DNA of 61,766 nt from Streptomyces sp. DI166 (GTDB lineage: Bacteria; Actinomycetota; Actinomycetes; Streptomycetales; Streptomycetaceae): positions 1-61,766 of the forward strand of contig NZ_FLSP01000048.1 in the NCBI RefSeq assembly GCF_900091315.1, given 5' to 3'. Positions 51,364 through 59,558 of the stretch are shown piece after piece; within the stretch, counting starts at the first letter, position 1; each line of letters opens with the position of its first letter. The notes below the pieces were generated by a model, which saw nothing but the letters and a program-made list of their open reading frames with translations, was not told the origin of the DNA and did not search any database. A program made the translations under genes and the position numbers.

Positions 51364-51597
51364 GTGGTACAGGCGTACATCCTGATCCAGACGGAGGTCG
51401 GCAAAGCGTCGACCGTCGCCGAGACGATCAGCAAGATCCCTGGAGTGATCCAGGCCGAGGACGTGACGGGACCCTATGACGTAATCGTCCGCGCCCAGGC
51501 CGACACCGTCGACGACCTGGGTCGCATGGTGGTCGCCAAGGTCCAGCAAGTGGACGGCATCACTCGCACCCTGACCTGCCCGGTCGTCCATCTTTAG
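51364..51597 (+). CDS. Stand-alone AsnC/Lrp effector (RAM) domain protein
   Basis: A GTG start at 51364 with GGAGG four bases before gives 77 residues, VVQAYILIQTEVGKASTVAE onward. The ferredoxin-like ligand-binding domain of Lrp/AsnC regulators is present without a DNA-binding helix-turn-helix. Such small ligand-binding proteins can bind amino acids and modulate full-length Lrp partners. It is widespread at this position in streptomycetes. The function is unknown. Confidence 0.88.
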   Translation: MVQAYILIQTEVGKASTVAETISKIPGVIQAEDVTGPYDVIVRAQADTVDDLGRMVVAKVQQVDGITRTLTCPVVHL

Positions 51598-51618
51598 CCC
51601 CCCGTCCGCCCTTGGCCG

Positions 51619-51840
51619 GTGATCTCTTCGCGTCACCGGCTCATCGGTCCTCCCGCGTTCGTCCTGTCGATCGCCGTCGCGGGCTGCTCCTCAGCAGACG
51701 ACGGCGGATCGACGGCGGTTCCCTCCCCGGGGGCCGAGACCACCAGCTGTGCCAGAACCTGGACAAGCTCCTGCCTGCGAAGGACGCTGACCGCGGGCTG
51801 GGGAAGCCCGGAGATCATACTGCGCTGCGGTGTGAAACCG
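51619..51840 (+). pseudogene. DUF3515 lipoprotein, frameshifted and truncated
   Basis: The start reads VISSRHRLIGPPAFVLSIAV with a lipobox (VAGCSS) and a Ser/Asp-rich linker as far as GAETTS. The frame then shifts: the next frame holds LCQNLDKLLPAK. A deletion then joins it back to LTAGWGSPEIILRCGV in the first frame. The conserved C-terminal half is absent; the ddl terminator follows at once. The usual gene is about 150 codons. The window thus retains a decayed copy in the normal syntenic place. Confidence 0.8.
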
Positions 51841-51854
51841 GCCCCGGCACCGAA

Positions 51855-51885
51855 AGGAGGCCATCCCCGAAGGGAATGGCCTCCT
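51855..51885 (-). terminator. Terminator downstream of ddl
   Basis: The arms aggaggccat and atggcctcct pair perfectly with a short inner stem, 22 bp past the ddl stop. Confidence 0.8.
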
Positions 51886-51906
51886 GACAGTCGGCGTGCG
51901 GTGCGT

Positions 51907-53064
51907 TCAGCGCAGGCCCGTGGAGCGGCGCAGGGCCGCCTGGATGAGGCGGTCCACCAGCTCGCCGTAGGCGATGCCGCTGGCCTGCCACATCTGCGGG
52001 TACATCGAGATGGGCGTGAAGCCGGGCATGGTGTTGATCTCATTGATCACGAACTCGCCGTCCTCGGTGAGGAAGAAGTCCGCGCGCACCAGGCCCTCGC
52101 AGGAGGCCGCCTCGAAGGCGTCCACGGCGAGCTTCTGCACCTCGGCGGTCTCCGCCTCGCTCAGCGGAGCCGGGACGATGCCGGGGGTGGAGTCGATGTA
52201 CTTGGCCTCGAAGTCGTAGTACGCGTGCGCCTCGGGCGGCGGGATCTCGGCGGGCACCGACGCGCGCGGGCCGTCCTCGAACTCCAGCACCCCGCACTCG
52301 ATCTCCCGGCCGTGCAGGGCCGCCTCGATGAGGATCTTGGGGTCGTGGCGCTGGGCCTCGGCGATCGCCTCGTCCAGGCCGGACAGGTCGTCGACCTTGG
52401 TGATGCCGATCGAGGACCCCGCGCGGGCGGGCTTCACGAACAGCGGCCAGCCGTGCTCACCGGCGAAGTCGATGACCTTCTTGCGGGCGGCCGCCTCGTC
52501 CCGCTGCCACTCGCGGGGCCGGATCACCACGTACGGGCCCACCTTGAGCCCGAAGGAGGTGAACACCCGCTTCATGTACTCCTTGTCCTGGCCCACGGCC
52601 GAGGCGAGCACCCCCGCGCCCACGTACGGCACACCGGACAGCTCCAGCAGCCCCTGGAGGGTGCCGTCCTCGCCGTACGGGCCGTGCAGGACCGGGAAGA
52701 CGACGTCGACGTCACCGAGCGCCTTGGGCACCGAACCCGGCTCGCTGTAGACGACTTCGCGGGTGCCCGCGTCGACAGGGAGCACCACCGTGCCCTCGCT
52801 GGACTCGGCGAGTTCCGCCACGTTGGGCGTACGGCGGTCGGCGATCGCCATGCGCTCCGGTTCGTCGGCGGTGAGCGCCCAGCGGCCGTCCTGCGTGATA
52901 CCGATCGGCAGAACGTCGTACTTGGTCCGGTCGATGGCCTTGAGGACGGCGCCGGCCGTGACCACGGAGATCCCGTGCTCGGAGCTGCGGCCGCCGAACA
53001 CGACGGCCACACGCGGCTTGCGAGGCGGCTGCTGGGGGCTCTGGGGGCTGTTCTCGGTGCTCAT
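51907..53064 (-). CDS. ddl: D-alanine--D-alanine ligase
   Basis: The 385-residue protein begins with a Gln/Pro-rich leader, then VAVVFGGRSSEHGISVVTAG. The ATP-grasp motifs are FPVLHGPYGEDGTLQGLLEL, the ATP loop PLFVKPARAGSSIGITKV and the metal site EFVINEINTMPGFTPISMYP. It makes the D-Ala-D-Ala dipeptide for peptidoglycan. The Tyr of VPYVGAGVLASAV is the residue that usually marks D-Ala rather than D-Lac specificity. It stands alone with its own terminator. Confidence 0.95.
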   Translation of the reverse strand: MSTENSPQSPQQPPRKPRVAVVFGGRSSEHGISVVTAGAVLKAIDRTKYDVLPIGITQDGRWALTADEPERMAIADRRTPNVAELAESSEGTVVLPVDAGTREVVYSEPGSVPKALGDVDVVFPVLHGPYGEDGTLQGLLELSGVPYVGAGVLASAVGQDKEYMKRVFTSFGLKVGPYVVIRPREWQRDEAAARKKVIDFAGEHGWPLFVKPARAGSSIGITKVDDLSGLDEAIAEAQRHDPKILIEAALHGREIECGVLEFEDGPRASVPAEIPPPEAHAYYDFEAKYIDSTPGIVPAPLSEAETAEVQKLAVDAFEAASCEGLVRADFFLTEDGEFVINEINTMPGFTPISMYPQMWQASGIAYGELVDRLIQAALRRSTGLR

Positions 53065-53122
53065 ATCGCGTTGAGAGTACCCGTTGGTAGAGGCCTGATA
53101 CAGCGCCGCGAAGCTGCGTCGC

Positions 53123-54133
53123 TCACCGTCGTTCCGGCTTCGCGCTGCGCGACATCAGCTCCTTGACGGCGACCACCGGGGGCTTGCCCTCGTGCACGAT
53201 GGCGACGACCGTCTCGGTGATCGGCATGTCGACGCCGTGCCTGCGGGCCAGATCCAGCACGGACTCACAGGACTTGACGCCCTCGGCGGTCTGCTTGGTG
53301 ACCGCGATGGTCTCCTGCAGGGTCATGCCCTTGCCGAGGTTGGTGCCGAAGGTGTGGTTGCGCGACAGCGGCGAGGAGCAGGTGGCCACCAGGTCGCCGA
53401 GCCCGGCGAGTCCGGCGAAGGTCATCGGGTCGGCGCCGAGCGCCACCCCGAGCCGCGCGGTCTCGGCGAGGCCGCGGGTGATGAGCGAGCCCTTGGCGTT
53501 GTCGCCGAGCCCCATGCCGTCCGCGATGCCGACGGCGAGTCCGATGACGTTCTTCACCGCCCCGCCCAGTTCGCAGCCGATGACGTCGGTCTCGGTGTAC
53601 GGCCTGAAGTACGGCGTGTGGCAGGCGGCCTGGAGCCGCTGGGCGACGGCGGCGTCGGTGCAGGCGACCACGGCGGCGGCCGGCATCCGCGCGGCGATCT
53701 CCCGGGCCAGGTTGGGTCCGGTGACGACGGCGACCCGGTCCCGGCCCACCTTGGCGACGTCCTCGATGACCTCGCTCATCCGCATCGCGGAGCCCAGTTC
53801 GACGCCCTTCATCAGGGAGACCAGGACCGTGTCCGGGGCGAGCAGGGGGGTCCACTCGGCGAGGTTGCCGCGCAGCGTCTGCGAGGGCACCGCGAGCACG
53901 GTGAAGTCGGCGCCACGCGCCGCCTCGGCGGCGTCGGTGGTGGCCCGCAGGTTCTCCGGGAGCTCCACGCCGGGCAGGTAGTCGGGGTTGGTGCGCGTGG
54001 AGTTGACCGCGTCGGCCAGTTCCGGGCGCCGCCCCCACAGGGTGACCTCGCACCCGGCGTCGGCGAGCACCATGCCGAAGGCGGTGCCCCACGATCCGGT
54101 GCCGAAGACGGCCGCCTTGACGGGCTTGCTCAC
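53123..54133 (-). CDS. gpsA: Glycerol-3-phosphate dehydrogenase (NAD(P)+)
   Basis: The GTG at 54133 (VSKPVKAAVFGTGSWGTAFG) gives 336 residues. The Rossmann motif GTGSWGTAFGMVLAD, the catalytic-lysine region ELGGAVKNVIGLAVGIADG and GLAGLGDLVATCSSPLSRN with the Arg are complete. It makes sn-glycerol 3-phosphate for phospholipid synthesis. The start overlaps the plsC stop (GTGA), so the two are coupled. Confidence 0.95.
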   Translation of the reverse strand: MSKPVKAAVFGTGSWGTAFGMVLADAGCEVTLWGRRPELADAVNSTRTNPDYLPGVELPENLRATTDAAEAARGADFTVLAVPSQTLRGNLAEWTPLLAPDTVLVSLMKGVELGSAMRMSEVIEDVAKVGRDRVAVVTGPNLAREIAARMPAAAVVACTDAAVAQRLQAACHTPYFRPYTETDVIGCELGGAVKNVIGLAVGIADGMGLGDNAKGSLITRGLAETARLGVALGADPMTFAGLAGLGDLVATCSSPLSRNHTFGTNLGKGMTLQETIAVTKQTAEGVKSCESVLDLARRHGVDMPITETVVAIVHEGKPPVVAVKELMSRSAKPERR

Positions 54134-54909
54134 TTGCTCTTCTCCTCGTGCCCGGTCTCTGCCTGCCGTCCGTTCTGCGCCTGGCTGCGGCGTCGCTGCT
54201 CGATCCGCTCCTTGCGCGGGTCGTAGGGCGTCGCCGGCGCCTTCTCGCCGCGCAGCTCCTCCAGCTGCCGGGTGATGGCGGCCATGATGACCTCGGTGGC
54301 CTCCTTCAGCAGCTCCGGAGTCATCTCCTTGTCGTAGAAGCGCTCCAGGTCCACCGGCGGGCCCGCGAGGACGCGGGAGGTCTTGCGGGGAAGGAGATCG
54401 GGCTTCTTCGCGTACGGCGGCAGCAGTTCGTTGGCGCCCCACTGGGCGACCGGGATGACCGGGCACTTGGTCTGCAGGGCCACGCGCGCGGCGCCGGTCT
54501 TGCCGGTCATGGGCCACTGGTCCGGGTCCCGGGTGATGGTGCCCTCGGGGTAGAAGGCGACGCATTCACCCCGGTTCACGGCGTCGATGGCGGCCCGGAA
54601 GGCGCTGAGCGCGTCCGTGGTCTCGCGGTAGACGGGGATCTGGCCGGTGCCGCGCATGAAGGCGCCGACGAATCCCTTCTTGAAAAGTCCGCTCTTCGCG
54701 AGGAATCGCGGAACTCTGCCGGTGTTGTACTGAAAGTGCGCGTAGGCGAAGGGATCGACGTGCGAATTGTGGTTCACCACGGTGATAAATCCGCCCTGGG
54801 CCGGAATGTGCTCCATTCCGCGCCAGTCCCGCTTGATCAGTACCACCAGCGGTGGTTTGGCGATCACCGCTGCCAAGCGATACCAGAAGCCGATTTTGCG
54901 GCGGGGCAC
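54130..54909 (-). CDS. plsC: 1-acyl-sn-glycerol-3-phosphate acyltransferase
   Basis: The GTG at 54909 (VPRRKIGFWYRLAAVIAKPP) gives 259 residues. The acyltransferase block is NHNSHVDPFAYA (H-x4-D), with FYPEGTITRDPDQWPMTGKT supplying the EGT motif. An N-terminal hydrophobic stretch fits membrane association. It adds the second acyl chain in phosphatidate synthesis. The C-terminal 40 residues are charged and low-complexity. It is operonic with gpsA, which makes the substrate backbone. Confidence 0.93.
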   Translation of the reverse strand: MPRRKIGFWYRLAAVIAKPPLVVLIKRDWRGMEHIPAQGGFITVVNHNSHVDPFAYAHFQYNTGRVPRFLAKSGLFKKGFVGAFMRGTGQIPVYRETTDALSAFRAAIDAVNRGECVAFYPEGTITRDPDQWPMTGKTGAARVALQTKCPVIPVAQWGANELLPPYAKKPDLLPRKTSRVLAGPPVDLERFYDKEMTPELLKEATEVIMAAITRQLEELRGEKAPATPYDPRKERIEQRRRSQAQNGRQAETGHEEKSK

Positions 54910-55065
54910 GCGGACACCTTCCTCTAGGGCCTTGGGGGGCCGCACAAGTGTCACCCCAGGCCGACCGTCTGTCGAGAACACCGTACGCCCCACGCACCGG
55001 ACCGCCAGATGGCCAAGGGTGAGAGCCGGGTGACAATGGCCGCGACAAGAGAGGTGCGAACGTTC

Positions 55066-55770
55066 GTGCAGTGGACCCTGGTCATACCCCTGAAGCCTCT
55101 GGCGCGGGCCAAGAGCAGGCTCTCGGACACCGCGGCCGACGCCCTGCGCCCGGCGCTCGCCCTGGCCTTCGCCCAGGACACCGTGGCAGCCGCGCTGGCC
55201 AGCGCCGTGGTACGGGATGTGGCAGTCGTCACGGACGACGTGCTGGCAGGCCGTGAGCTGGCCGCCCTCGGCGCCCGGATCGTGCCGGACATCCCGGGCG
55301 CCGGCCTGAACGCGGCCCTGGCGCACGCGGCGGCCGTGGTCCGCGCCTCCCGTCCGGAATGCGCCGTCGCTGCCCTGAACGCGGATCTGCCCGCACTGCG
55401 CCCGCCGGAATTGACCCGGGTGCTGGACTCGGCCGCGCAATTCCCGCGCGCTTTTCTGCCGGACGCGGCGGCGATCGGCACCACACTGCTGACGGCCGCG
55501 CCGGGCCGGGAATTGGATCCTGGGTTCGGCCCCGATTCCCGTGCCCGCCACCGCGCCTCGGGGGCCGCGGAACTCCCGCTCGCCGATGTGGATTCGGTAC
55601 GCCAGGACGTGGACACCGGCGACGATCTGCGGGCGGCGCTTACGTTGGGCGTGGGGCCGTGGACGGCCAGGGCGGCGGCGCGGTTGATCAACGCGGGGGC
55701 GAGCGTGGAGCCCGCCGCGCGCGGCCGGGATCGAGCGGCAGCGGATTCACCCGCGACCGGGTCGGCGTAG
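55066..55770 (+). CDS. cofC: 2-phospho-L-lactate guanylyltransferase (F420 biosynthesis)
   Basis: The GTG at 55066 (VQWTLVIPLKPLARAKSRLS) matches the family start and gives 234 residues; an ATG at 55036 is a possible longer start. The nucleotidyltransferase motif VIPLKPLARAKSRL, then DVAVVTDDVLAGRELAALGA and AALNADLPALRPPELTRVL, identify CofC (FbiD in mycobacteria). It activates phospholactate or phosphoenolpyruvate with GTP. An F420-type oxidoreductase gene lies at 24635-25603. Confidence 0.9.
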   Translation: MQWTLVIPLKPLARAKSRLSDTAADALRPALALAFAQDTVAAALASAVVRDVAVVTDDVLAGRELAALGARIVPDIPGAGLNAALAHAAAVVRASRPECAVAALNADLPALRPPELTRVLDSAAQFPRAFLPDAAAIGTTLLTAAPGRELDPGFGPDSRARHRASGAAELPLADVDSVRQDVDTGDDLRAALTLGVGPWTARAAARLINAGASVEPAARGRDRAAADSPATGSA

Positions 55771-55780
55771 GCTGACCGTC

Positions 55781-55984
55781 ATGCAGGCCACCGCATACAC
55801 GTACGACGCCGAGACCCGCAGCGGACAGGTGCTCCTGGACGACGGCACCCCCGTGCCGTTCGACACCGCGGCGTTCGACGCCGGCGGGCTCAGGCTGCTG
55901 CGCCCCGGGCAGCGGGTGCGCGTCGAGGTGGAGGGCCCCAAGGACCGGCCCCGCATCACCCTGGTGACGCTCCAGACCTTCTGA
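55781..55984 (+). CDS. Small cold-shock-domain-like protein
   Basis: The protein has 67 residues (ATG at 55781). An OB-fold-like pattern is seen in SGQVLLDDGTPVPFDTAAFD and RPGQRVRVEVEGPKDRPRIT, which parallels the end of cold-shock proteins (G-x-V-x-F...V-x-F-x-x-x). The classic RNP aromatic motifs are not clear, so nucleic-acid binding is doubtful. It is 10 bp after cofC and may be co-transcribed. Confidence 0.7.
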   Translation: MQATAYTYDAETRSGQVLLDDGTPVPFDTAAFDAGGLRLLRPGQRVRVEVEGPKDRPRITLVTLQTF

Positions 55985-56005
55985 GGGGACCGTACCGGCC
56001 CCTGA

Positions 56006-56049
56006 ACGCGCCGCGGGCCGGGCTCCCAGGGGAGTCCGGCCCGGCGCGT
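56006..56049. terminator. Terminator between cold-shock-like gene and hup
   Basis: The arms acgcgccgcgggccggg and ccggcccggcgcgt form a long GC-rich hairpin between two convergent genes. Confidence 0.8.
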
Positions 56050-56065
56050 GAGTACCTCTGCGCCT

Positions 56066-56698
56066 CTACCTCTTGCGGGCGGTGGTCTTCTTGGCCGTGG
56101 TCTTGCGCGCGGTCGACTTCTTGGCCGGGGCCTTCTTGGCGGTCGCCTTCTTCGCGGGGGCCTTCTTCGCCGTCGTCTTCTTGGCGGTGGTGGTCTTCGC
56201 CGCGGTCTTCTTGGCGGCGGCCGTGGTCTTCTTGGCCGTCGTCTTCTTCGCCGTGGTCTTCTTCGCCGCCGCCGTGGTCTTCTTCGCGGTGGTCTTCTTC
56301 GCCGTCGCCTTCTTGGCGGTGGTCTTCTTGGCCGCGGCCTTCTTGACCGTCGCGGAAGCGCCGCCGCTCAGGCTGCCCTTGGGGGCCTTCTTGACGGCCA
56401 CCTCGCCGCCGCGCGGGAGCTTCTTCGAGCCGCTCACCAGGTCCTTGAAGCCCTGGCCCGCCCGGAAGCGCGGAACGGAGGTCTTCTTGACCCGAACCCG
56501 CTCGCCCGTCTGGGGGTTGCGGGCGTAACGGGCGGGGCGGTCGACCTTCTCGAACGAACCGAAGCCGGTGACGGAGACCCGCTCACCAGCGACGACCGCG
56601 CGGACGATGGCGTCCAGTACGTGGTCGACAGCATCGGCGGCCTGCTGGCGGCCGCCCATCTTGTCGGCAATCGCTTCTACGAGCTGCGCCTTGTTCAC
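56066..56698 (-). CDS. hup: HU-family nucleoid protein with Lys/Ala-rich tail (HupS-like)
   Basis: The 210-residue protein begins MNKAQLVEAIADKMGGRQQA. The HU DNA-binding domain covers residues 1-92, with the family signature GFGSFEKVDRPARYARNPQT. From about 113 to the end there is a repetitive tail of KKTTAKK and KKATAKK units, like histone H1 or the mycobacterial HupB tail. The tailed HU of S. coelicolor (HupS) acts in spores. The tail's repeated codons make the copy number prone to change. Confidence 0.93.
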   Translation of the reverse strand: MNKAQLVEAIADKMGGRQQAADAVDHVLDAIVRAVVAGERVSVTGFGSFEKVDRPARYARNPQTGERVRVKKTSVPRFRAGQGFKDLVSGSKKLPRGGEVAVKKAPKGSLSGGASATVKKAAAKKTTAKKATAKKTTAKKTTAAAKKTTAKKTTAKKTTAAAKKTAAKTTTAKKTTAKKAPAKKATAKKAPAKKSTARKTTAKKTTARKR

Positions 56699-56834
56699 GT
56701 CTTCCCCTTCGGAGACATCGCCAGAACGAAAGTGTTCAAGCTTTTTCGCACGTTAGGCAGATATATACCGCAAATCAAACACGAAACGGGCTTATCACCC
56801 TTGTGCCGCAACGGACTCGGCGATCTTCGGAGCC

Positions 56835-57065
56835 TCAGCGTTCCTCGTCGGGGAGTCGACCCGCTTCGAGGTCCGCCTTGAACGCCTCCAGACGCCTTGC
56901 CGCGTCGGCGAGATCGTGCTTGGCCGCGGCCGTAATGACCAGCAGCTTCCGGGTCAGCGCCATCCGTACGCCCTCCGGGACTTGCAGTGCGCGCACTGTT
57001 GTGTGCGCTTCCTTGAGTTGGTCCGCGACTGCCGCATAGAGCTCGAGTTGGCCGTCGTGTTCCAT
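56835..57065 (-). CDS. Conserved small helical protein, unknown function
   Basis: The ATG at 57065 (MEHDGQLELYAAVADQLKEA) gives 76 residues. It is predicted all-helical: AHTTVRALQVPEGVRMALTR and AAKHDLADAARRLEAFKADL. No known domain is recognised. Similar proteins, as I remember, sit between hup and leuD in other streptomycetes. Confidence 0.78.
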   Translation of the reverse strand: MEHDGQLELYAAVADQLKEAHTTVRALQVPEGVRMALTRKLLVITAAAKHDLADAARRLEAFKADLEAGRLPDEER

Positions 57066-57251
57066 GCACAGATTGTGCCATCTGGGGCGAGTTGTCGCCT
57101 GCTCAGGGTGCAACTGCCGCCTCAAACAGCCGCCCGAACACGGGCGGAGGCCATGGCCTCAACGCTCGACTACCCCGGCAACAACCCCTCTAACGTGGGA
57201 AGTTGTGCGCCCCCCGGCGCACGCGCGCGGCGATTCGGGCCCGGACATGGC

Positions 57252-57282
57252 TGTACCCCCGATCGGGCTGATCGGGGGTACA
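57252..57282 (-). terminator. Terminator of the leuCD operon
   Basis: The arms tgtacccccgatc and gatcgggggtaca are perfectly complementary (13 bp) around a five-base loop, 61 bp past the leuD stop. Confidence 0.88.
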
Positions 57283-57342
57283 ACCGGGGGTGTTGGGTGG
57301 CCGAATCTCGACCTGTTCAGTTGCGGCGGACTCCGCCTGGCG

Positions 57343-57936
57343 TCACGCCTGCAGCGTCTGCGGCTTGAACGACGGCCGCTTCGCCTCGTACGCGGCGATG
57401 TCGGCCTCGTTCTGGAGCGTGATGGAGATGTCGTCCAGGCCGTTCAGCAGCCGCCAGCGGGAGTTCTCGTCCAGCTCGAAGGCGGCGGTGATGCCCTCGG
57501 CGCGCACCTCGCGGTTCTCCAGGTCGACGGTGATCTCGGCCTCGGGGTTCTCCTCGGTCAGCTCCCACAGCGCGTCCACGATCTTCTGCTCCAGAACCAC
57601 CGTGAGCAGGCCGTTCTTGAGCGAGTTGCCGCGGAAGATGTCGGCGAACCGGGAGGAGATGACGGCCTTGAAACCGTAGTTCTGCAGTGCCCAGACCGCG
57701 TGCTCACGGGAGGAACCGGTGCCGAAGTCGGGACCGGCGACCAGAACGGTCGCGCCCTTGCGCTCGGGCTGGTTGAGGATGAACGTCTCGTCCTTGCGCC
57801 AGGCCTCGAACAGCCCGTCCTCGAAACCGTCCCGGGTCACCTTCTTGAGCCAGTGAGCAGGGATGATCTGGTCGGTGTCGACGTTGGAGCGGCGCAGCGG
57901 GACGGCCCGGCCGGTGTGCGTGGTGAATGCTTCCAT
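57343..57936 (-). CDS. leuD: 3-isopropylmalate dehydratase small subunit
   Basis: The protein has 197 residues. The swivel domain signature is AGPDFGTGSSREHAVWALQN, with the N-terminal VPLRRSNVDTDQIIPAHWLK. With LeuC it isomerises 2-isopropylmalate to 3-isopropylmalate in leucine synthesis. It follows leuC after 6 bp. Confidence 0.97.
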   Translation of the reverse strand: MEAFTTHTGRAVPLRRSNVDTDQIIPAHWLKKVTRDGFEDGLFEAWRKDETFILNQPERKGATVLVAGPDFGTGSSREHAVWALQNYGFKAVISSRFADIFRGNSLKNGLLTVVLEQKIVDALWELTEENPEAEITVDLENREVRAEGITAAFELDENSRWRLLNGLDDISITLQNEADIAAYEAKRPSFKPQTLQA

Positions 57937-57942
57937 GACTGA

Positions 57943-59367
57943 TCAGACTCCAGCGGCGACAGGGGCGTCGGACAGGTCGGCGGGCGAGGCCAGGTGGCCC
58001 AGTACGGCGGTCGCGGCGGCGACCTGCGGCGACACCAGGTGGGTACGGCCGCCCTTGCCCTGCCTGCCCTCGAAGTTGCGGTTGGAGGTGGACGCGGAGC
58101 GCTCACCGGGGGCGAGCTGGTCGGGGTTCATGCCCAGACACATGGAGCAGCCCGCGTGCCGCCATTCGGCGCCGGCCTCCTTGAAGACCACGTCCAGACC
58201 CTCGGAGACGGCCTGCAGACCGACCCGCGCGGAGCCCGGGACGACCAGCATCCGTACGCCGTCGGCGACTTTGCGGCCCTTGAGCAGCTCGGCGGCGGCC
58301 CGCAGGTCCTCGATGCGGCCGTTGGTGCAGGAACCTACGAAGACGGTGTCCACCTTGATGGAGCGCAGCGGCTGACCGGCCTCCAACCCCATGTATTCCA
58401 GGGCCTTTTCGGCGGCGAGGCGCTCCGAAGCGTCTTCGTACGAAGCCGGGTCGGGGACGGACGCCGAAAGCGGCGCGCCCTGGCCGGGGTTGGTGCCCCA
58501 GGTGACGAACGGCGACAGTTCCGCGGCCTCGATGACGACCTCGGCGTCGAACTCGGCGTCCTCGTCCGTCTTCAGCGTCTTCCAGTACGCGACGGCGGCG
58601 TCCCAGTCCTCGCCCTTGGGCGCGTGCGGGCGGCCCTTGAGGTACTCGAAGGTGGTCTCGTCCGGGGCGATCATGCCCGCGCGGGCGCCGGCCTCGATCG
58701 ACATGTTGCAGATGGTCATCCGGGCCTCCATCGAGAGCTTCTCGATGGCGGAGCCGCGGTACTCCAGGACGTAGCCCTGGCCGCCGCCGGTGCCGATCTT
58801 CGCGATGATCGCCAGGATCAGGTCCTTGGCGGTGACGCCGTCGGGCAGTTCGCCGTTGACCGTGATGGCCATGGTCTTGGGGCGGACCATGGGCAGCGTC
58901 TGGGTGGCCAGCACGTGCTCCACCTGGGAGGTGCCGATGCCGAACGCCAGGCCGCCGAAGGCGCCGTGCGTGGAGGTGTGGGAGTCGCCGCAGACCACGG
59001 TCATACCGGGCTGGGTCAGACCCAGCTGCGGGCCGACGACATGCACGACGCCCTGCTCCACGTCGCCCAGCGGGTGCAGGCGCACCCCGAACTCGGCGGC
59101 GTTCTTGCGCAGCGTCTCCAGCTGGACCCGGGAGACCGGGTCGGCGATGGGCTTGTCGATGTCGAGGGTCGGGGTGTTGTGATCCTCGGTGGCGATGGTC
59201 AGGTCGAGCCGGCGCACCTGGCGGCCGCTCTTGCGGAGGCCGTCGAACGCCTGCGGGCTGGTCACCTCGTGCAGCAGGTGCAGATCGATGTAGAGGAGGT
59301 CGGGCTCGCCTTCGGCGCGCCGGACGACGTGGTCGTCCCAGACCTTCTCCGCGAGTGTCCTACCCAT
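57943..59367 (-). CDS. leuC: 3-isopropylmalate dehydratase large subunit
   Basis: The ATG at 59367 (MGRTLAEKVWDDHVVRRAEG) gives 474 residues; GGAGGG lies just upstream. The [4Fe-4S] cluster cysteines are seen in FVGSCTNGRIEDL and HAGCSMCLGMNPDQ, with VCGDSHTSTHGAFGGLAFGI. It is divergent from ndgR, whose product binds this region in S. coelicolor. Confidence 0.97.
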   Translation of the reverse strand: MGRTLAEKVWDDHVVRRAEGEPDLLYIDLHLLHEVTSPQAFDGLRKSGRQVRRLDLTIATEDHNTPTLDIDKPIADPVSRVQLETLRKNAAEFGVRLHPLGDVEQGVVHVVGPQLGLTQPGMTVVCGDSHTSTHGAFGGLAFGIGTSQVEHVLATQTLPMVRPKTMAITVNGELPDGVTAKDLILAIIAKIGTGGGQGYVLEYRGSAIEKLSMEARMTICNMSIEAGARAGMIAPDETTFEYLKGRPHAPKGEDWDAAVAYWKTLKTDEDAEFDAEVVIEAAELSPFVTWGTNPGQGAPLSASVPDPASYEDASERLAAEKALEYMGLEAGQPLRSIKVDTVFVGSCTNGRIEDLRAAAELLKGRKVADGVRMLVVPGSARVGLQAVSEGLDVVFKEAGAEWRHAGCSMCLGMNPDQLAPGERSASTSNRNFEGRQGKGGRTHLVSPQVAAATAVLGHLASPADLSDAPVAAGV

Positions 59368-59503
59368 CGCTTTCCCTCCGGCCGGCAAAGGTGTGCCCGG
59401 CCCAACTAGAGATCTTCCGTAAGCGGCGCCCGGCCCCCTGGATTCCCGGGCAGCCGCCGCCGGGCCCGTTGGTCTGCGGGCCGCTGTGTCTCCAAGGGTT
59501 GCG

Positions 59504-59545
59504 CGTCTCACGAAAAAAGGAACTTGCGTTTCACAGAGTGAGACG
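59504..59545. promoter_or_regulatory. Candidate NdgR operator between leuC and ndgR
   Basis: The sequence cgtttcac-aga-gtgagacg (59527-59545) is an inverted repeat with one mismatch. A further copy of the half site, cgtctcac, lies at 59504-59511, 23 bp away. It lies 14 bases before the ndgR start and about 137 bases before leuC, suited to NdgR control of both. Confidence 0.65.
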
Positions 59546-59558
59546 TGAGTATCGTTGC

